Origin: Sphingosinicella xenopeptidilytica
GTDB taxonomy: Bacteria > Pseudomonadota > Alphaproteobacteria > Sphingomonadales > Sphingomonadaceae
Direction: 5' to 3'
DNA: 64,000 bases
Assembly: GCF_042676985.1 (NCBI RefSeq)
Contig: NZ_JBHTIK010000005.1
Coordinates: 186,001 to 250,000, forward strand
A program made the position numbers and the translations under genes. Below are positions 61,050-64,000 of this stretch, piece after piece. Under the pieces are notes generated by a model. It did not search any database. It saw only the letters and a list, made by a program, of their open reading frames with translations, and had not been told where the DNA came from. The stretch's first letter is position 1, and each line of letters starts with the position of its first letter.

Positions 61050-61087
61050 GTACCTATGTGAATGCCGGAAACATCACGGGACGAACG

Positions 61088-62572
61088 ATGAAAGCGAACC
61101 GATCACTCTGGCTGCTCGCCGCAGGCGCCATCGCGGGCACCAGCTTCGCCATGGCCGTAGACCAGATCGAGCCGCAGGCCTCGGCGCAGCAGGTGGCGCA
61201 GCTTGCCGCCGCGGCAGCGCCCCCGGAAACGCCGCGCCGCGTGCCGACCAGCAATACGGAGCTGATGCTGTCCTATGCGCCGCTCGTGAAGGCGAGTGTG
61301 CCTGCCGTCGTCAATGTCTACACGGCCCGCGTGAACCGCACGCGCCGCGATCCGTTCTGGGATCTGTTCTTCGGCGGCGGCCGCATGACGCCGCAGCCGC
61401 GCGTCGAGCAGTCGCTCGGCTCGGGTGTCATCGTCGATGGCACGGGCCTCATCGTCACCAACAACCACGTCGTCGAGGGCGCGGACGAGATCAAGGTCGC
61501 GCTTGCCGACCGGCGCGAGTTTTCCGCGAAGCTGATGTTCACCGACAAGCAGCTCGATCTTGCGCTGCTGAAGGTGGAGACGGGTGGTACGGCGCTTCCC
61601 GTGGTTCCGCTCGGCGACAGCGACCGTGCCGAGGTCGGCGATGTCGTCATCGCCATCGGCAACCCGTTCGGCGTCGGCCAGACCGTGACGCACGGCATCG
61701 TCTCGGCGCTGGCGCGCACGGGCGTCGGCATCAGCGACTACCAGTTCTTCGTACAGACGGATGCGGCCATCAACCCCGGCAACTCGGGCGGCGCGCTTAT
61801 CGGCATGGATGGCCGTCTCGTCGGCATCAACACCGCCATCTACTCGCGCTCGGGCGGTTCGAACGGCATCGGCTTCGCCATTCCGGCAAATATGGTCCGC
61901 CAGTTCATCGCGGGCGCGAAAACCGGCAAGATTTCCCGCCCGTGGCTCGGCATGGCGGGCCAGCCGGTAACGAGCGAGATCGCGCGTGCCTCGGGCCTCG
62001 ACCGGCCGATGGGCGTCGTCATCAACGAGGTGACGAAGGGCTCGCCCGCCGAGCGTGCGGGCGTGCGGGTGGGTGACATCATCTACGCCGTGGACGGCAA
62101 GGATGCCTCCGATCCCGATACGCTGCGCTACCTCGTCGCCAGCAAGCCCGTGGGCGAGACCGTGAAACTGACACTTCTTCGCGGCGGCAAGGCAGAAAAC
62201 GTGGCGCTGAAGCTCGTCTCGCCGCCCGAGGTGCCGGCGCGTGACACGACACTGCTCGCCGGCCGCTCGATCCTCGCAGGCATCACGGTCGCGAATCTCT
62301 CGCCGGCGCTTTCGGCCGAGCTTGGCGGCGGGTTGCCCGATGCGGGCGTGGTGGTGATCGGCGCCGATCCCCGCGCGCCCGCGCTGCGCTCTGGGCTCGT
62401 CCAGCCCGGCGACATCCTCGAAGCGGTGAACGGCCGCGCCGTGGCGAGTGCGAAGGGGCTGCAGGCGCAGGCGAACGATGCCGCAGCCGAAATGACGCTG
62501 CGCATGAGCCGCGGCGGAAGCACGCGCGAATGCTATTTCCGCGCGCCGTCCTCGCTGCAGTGCCGGGGTTGA
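61088..62572 (+). CDS. DegP/HtrA-type periplasmic serine protease
   Basis: A 494-residue protein with a signal peptide or anchor (1-24) and a trypsin-like domain whose triad is visible: His127 in TNNHVVEG, Asp157 in QLDLALLKV and Ser233 in NPGNSGGAL. Two PDZ domains follow (about 285-380 and 400-490). It degrades or refolds damaged envelope proteins. I chose the ATG at 61088 (MKANRSLWLL) for its good signal sequence; a GTG at 61058 would add ten residues. It is convergent with the carboxylase gene, 15 bases apart. Confidence 0.94.
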   Translation: MKANRSLWLLAAGAIAGTSFAMAVDQIEPQASAQQVAQLAAAAAPPETPRRVPTSNTELMLSYAPLVKASVPAVVNVYTARVNRTRRDPFWDLFFGGGRMTPQPRVEQSLGSGVIVDGTGLIVTNNHVVEGADEIKVALADRREFSAKLMFTDKQLDLALLKVETGGTALPVVPLGDSDRAEVGDVVIAIGNPFGVGQTVTHGIVSALARTGVGISDYQFFVQTDAAINPGNSGGALIGMDGRLVGINTAIYSRSGGSNGIGFAIPANMVRQFIAGAKTGKISRPWLGMAGQPVTSEIARASGLDRPMGVVINEVTKGSPAERAGVRVGDIIYAVDGKDASDPDTLRYLVASKPVGETVKLTLLRGGKAENVALKLVSPPEVPARDTTLLAGRSILAGITVANLSPALSAELGGGLPDAGVVVIGADPRAPALRSGLVQPGDILEAVNGRAVASAKGLQAQANDAAAEMTLRMSRGGSTRECYFRAPSSLQCRG

Positions 62573-62587
62573 AGTCGGGCCTGAGCC

Positions 62588-64000
62588 CTATTCGAATTCC
62601 ATGATGATGGCGTCCACGGCGAGGCTGTCGCCCGCCTTGGCGTTCACGGACTTCACCACCGCCGTCTTCTCGGCGCGGAGGATGTTTTCCATCTTCATCG
62701 CCTCGACGACCGCGAGCGCCTGACCCGGTTCCACCGTGTCGCCCGCCGCGGCCGAGACCGAAACGACAAGGCCCGGCATCGGGCAAAGCAGGAACTTCGA
62801 AAGGTCCGGCGGGATCTTCTCGATCATGTGCCCGGCGAGTGCGCTCGCGCGCGGCGTCAGCGCGCGGACGTTGTGGGCGGAGCCCTTCACGGTCATGCGG
62901 TAGCCCACGGCTTTCAGCGCCAGCTTCACGGCAACGTCGCGGCCATCGACGTCGGCGAGGAATACCGGGTCGCCCGGCTCCCATTCCGTCGCCACGTTGT
63001 GCGTGTGCGCGCCGCCTTCGAACGTGTGCGTCACGGCCCAGCCGCTGCTCGTTTCCTCGGCGTGCACGGCGTACGGCTTGCGGTCGATCTCGATCACCCA
63101 GTTCGGGCCGAACTGCGCGCCGTGGCCGTTGAGTTGGCCCTCGATGAACTGCGCCCGCTGCACGGTGATGGCGTTGATGACCGCAGCGGCGATGATCAGG
63201 TCGTCGCGCTTCCCGTCCGTGAAGGGCGCGCCTTCGAAGCCCTCCGGATATTCCTCGGCGATGAAGCCGGTGGTGAGGCGCCCGTCGCGGAAGCGCTGGT
63301 GTTGCATCACGGCGGAAAGGAAGTCGATGTTGTGGCCGATGCCGTCGATCCGGTAGCGGTCGAGCGCCGCGACCTGAAGGTCGGCGGCTTCCTCGCGCGT
63401 CGGTGCGTGGGTGATGAGCTTGGCGATCATCGGATCGTAGAACATCGAAATCTCGCTGCCCTCGACGACACCGGTGTCCACACGCACCGTCGTCTCGCCG
63501 CTCGTCTCCTCGGGCGGCGCATAGCGCGTCAGGCGGCCGATGGAAGGCAGGAAGTTGCGGTAGGGGTCTTCGGCGTAGACACGGCTTTCGAGTGCCCAGC
63601 CGGAGAGCTTCACATCGTCCTGCGTGAAGGCGAGTTTCTCGCCCGCCGCGACGCGGATCATCTGCTCCACGAGGTCGAGCCCGGTGATGCACTCCGTCAC
63701 CGGATGCTCCACCTGCAGGCGGGTATTCATCTCCAGGAAGTAGAAGCCCTGCCCGGTGGTATCCGCACCACTGACGATCAGCTCGACCGTACCCGCGCTA
63801 TAGTAGCCCACGGCCTTCGAAAGCGCGACGGCCTGCTCGCCCATCGCCTTCCGCATCTCGGGCGTCACGAAGGGCGAGGGCGCCTCCTCGATCACCTTCT
63901 GGTGGCGGCGCTGGATCGAACATTCGCGCTCGCCGAGGTAGAGCACGTTGCCATGCTGGTCGCCGAGCACCTGAATCTCGATGTGGCGCGGCTCGACGAT
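62588..64000 (-). CDS. pccA: Acyl-CoA (propionyl-type) carboxylase biotin-containing alpha subunit (5' part outside window)
   Basis: The last 471 codons are present and the frame runs off the right edge. Biotin carboxylase blocks include GERECSIQRRHQKVIEEAP, FLEMNTRLQVEHPVTE (catalytic region) and DPYRNFLPSIGRL. A BT-type linker domain follows, then the biotinyl domain with the attachment Lys in EAMKMEN about 40 residues from the end. The linker form suits propionyl-CoA carboxylase, which feeds odd-chain and amino-acid carbon to methylmalonyl-CoA; acetyl- or methylcrotonyl-type cannot be excluded. Confidence 0.93.
   Translation of the reverse strand: MVEPRHIEIQVLGDQHGNVLYLGERECSIQRRHQKVIEEAPSPFVTPEMRKAMGEQAVALSKAVGYYSAGTVELIVSGADTTGQGFYFLEMNTRLQVEHPVTECITGLDLVEQMIRVAAGEKLAFTQDDVKLSGWALESRVYAEDPYRNFLPSIGRLTRYAPPEETSGETTVRVDTGVVEGSEISMFYDPMIAKLITHAPTREEAADLQVAALDRYRIDGIGHNIDFLSAVMQHQRFRDGRLTTGFIAEEYPEGFEGAPFTDGKRDDLIIAAAVINAITVQRAQFIEGQLNGHGAQFGPNWVIEIDRKPYAVHAEETSSGWAVTHTFEGGAHTHNVATEWEPGDPVFLADVDGRDVAVKLALKAVGYRMTVKGSAHNVRALTPRASALAGHMIEKIPPDLSKFLLCPMPGLVVSVSAAAGDTVEPGQALAVVEAMKMENILRAEKTAVVKSVNAKAGDSLAVDAIIMEFE

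Overview
The window reads as chromosomal DNA of a GC-rich alphaproteobacterium, most likely from the Sphingomonadales. Four things point there: a circularly permuted (two-piece) tmRNA gene next to an alpha-type sspB, a DUF1465 gene, a TonB-dependent receptor with an 'EIVITARKR' TonB box, and a Coq7-type ubiquinone hydroxylase. I see no insertion sequence, phage gene, CRISPR array or integrase, so most of the window is core genome. The exception is one accessory block at about 20.1-33.0 kb.

Layout. 1-2.0 kb: an OmpA-family protein (cut by the window edge), a small HExxH protein and a periplasmic copper chaperone. 2.1-5.4 kb: dnaK-dnaJ behind a sigma-32-type promoter. 5.4-7.7 kb: a glutathione S-transferase and a DUF2157/GDYXXLXY membrane pair. 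7.7-18.6 kb: a tightly packed minus-strand run read in the order GNAT, obgE, proB, proA, LLM flavin oxidoreductase, nadD, rsfS, rlmH, envC-like, ctpA, divergent polysaccharide deacetylase, dsbB, coq7, with many start/stop overlaps. 18.6-20.0 kb: rplU-rpmA with its own promoter and terminator, then hspQ. 20.1-33.0 kb: the accessory block. It has an ATP-dependent hydantoinase/oxoprolinase-like pair (hyuA, hyuB) followed by an FAD amine oxidase-like gene, divergent from a TonB-dependent receptor and an ornithine cyclodeaminase-family gene. A cytochrome P450, an Lrp/AsnC regulator and a MalT-type LuxR regulator follow. I infer uptake and breakdown of an unidentified N-containing (lactam, hydantoin or cyclic peptide-like) compound. 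33.0-37.3 kb: tRNA-Tyr, a membrane protein, rlmB, an NYN/OST-HTH protein, a VOC protein, DUF1465, and an Hsp20 gene under a ROSE-like RNA thermometer.

37.2-40.7 kb: tRNA-Trp-secE-nusG-rplK-rplA-rplJ-rplL, closed by a strong terminator. 40.8-43.1 kb: an AI-2E-family membrane protein and an MHS-type MFS transporter lie between rplL and rpoB. 43.2-51.9 kb: rpoB-rpoC with its own sigma-70 promoter, a possible leader peptide and an intrinsic terminator-like hairpin ahead of rpoB. 52.0-55.9 kb: a 47-residue small membrane protein, a GT4 glycosyltransferase, the permuted ssrA gene, sspB and fumC. 55.9-60.3 kb: two cyclic-di-GMP proteins (TM-PAS-GGDEF-EAL-PilZ and 7TMR-DISM-GGDEF). 60.3-64 kb: gmk, a DegP-like protease and the 3' part of a biotin-dependent acyl-CoA carboxylase alpha subunit.

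Protein quality control is well represented: DnaK/DnaJ, HspQ, Hsp20, tmRNA plus SspB, DegP-like and CtpA. Several of these genes carry visible stress-control signals. No single system here is plainly new. The items most worth a second look are the hydantoinase/P450 cluster with its repeated operator-like motif, the ROSE-like thermometer, the rpoB leader, and the ssrA-sspB pair with its divergent tag. All calls rest on reading the sequence; no database search or folding program was run.
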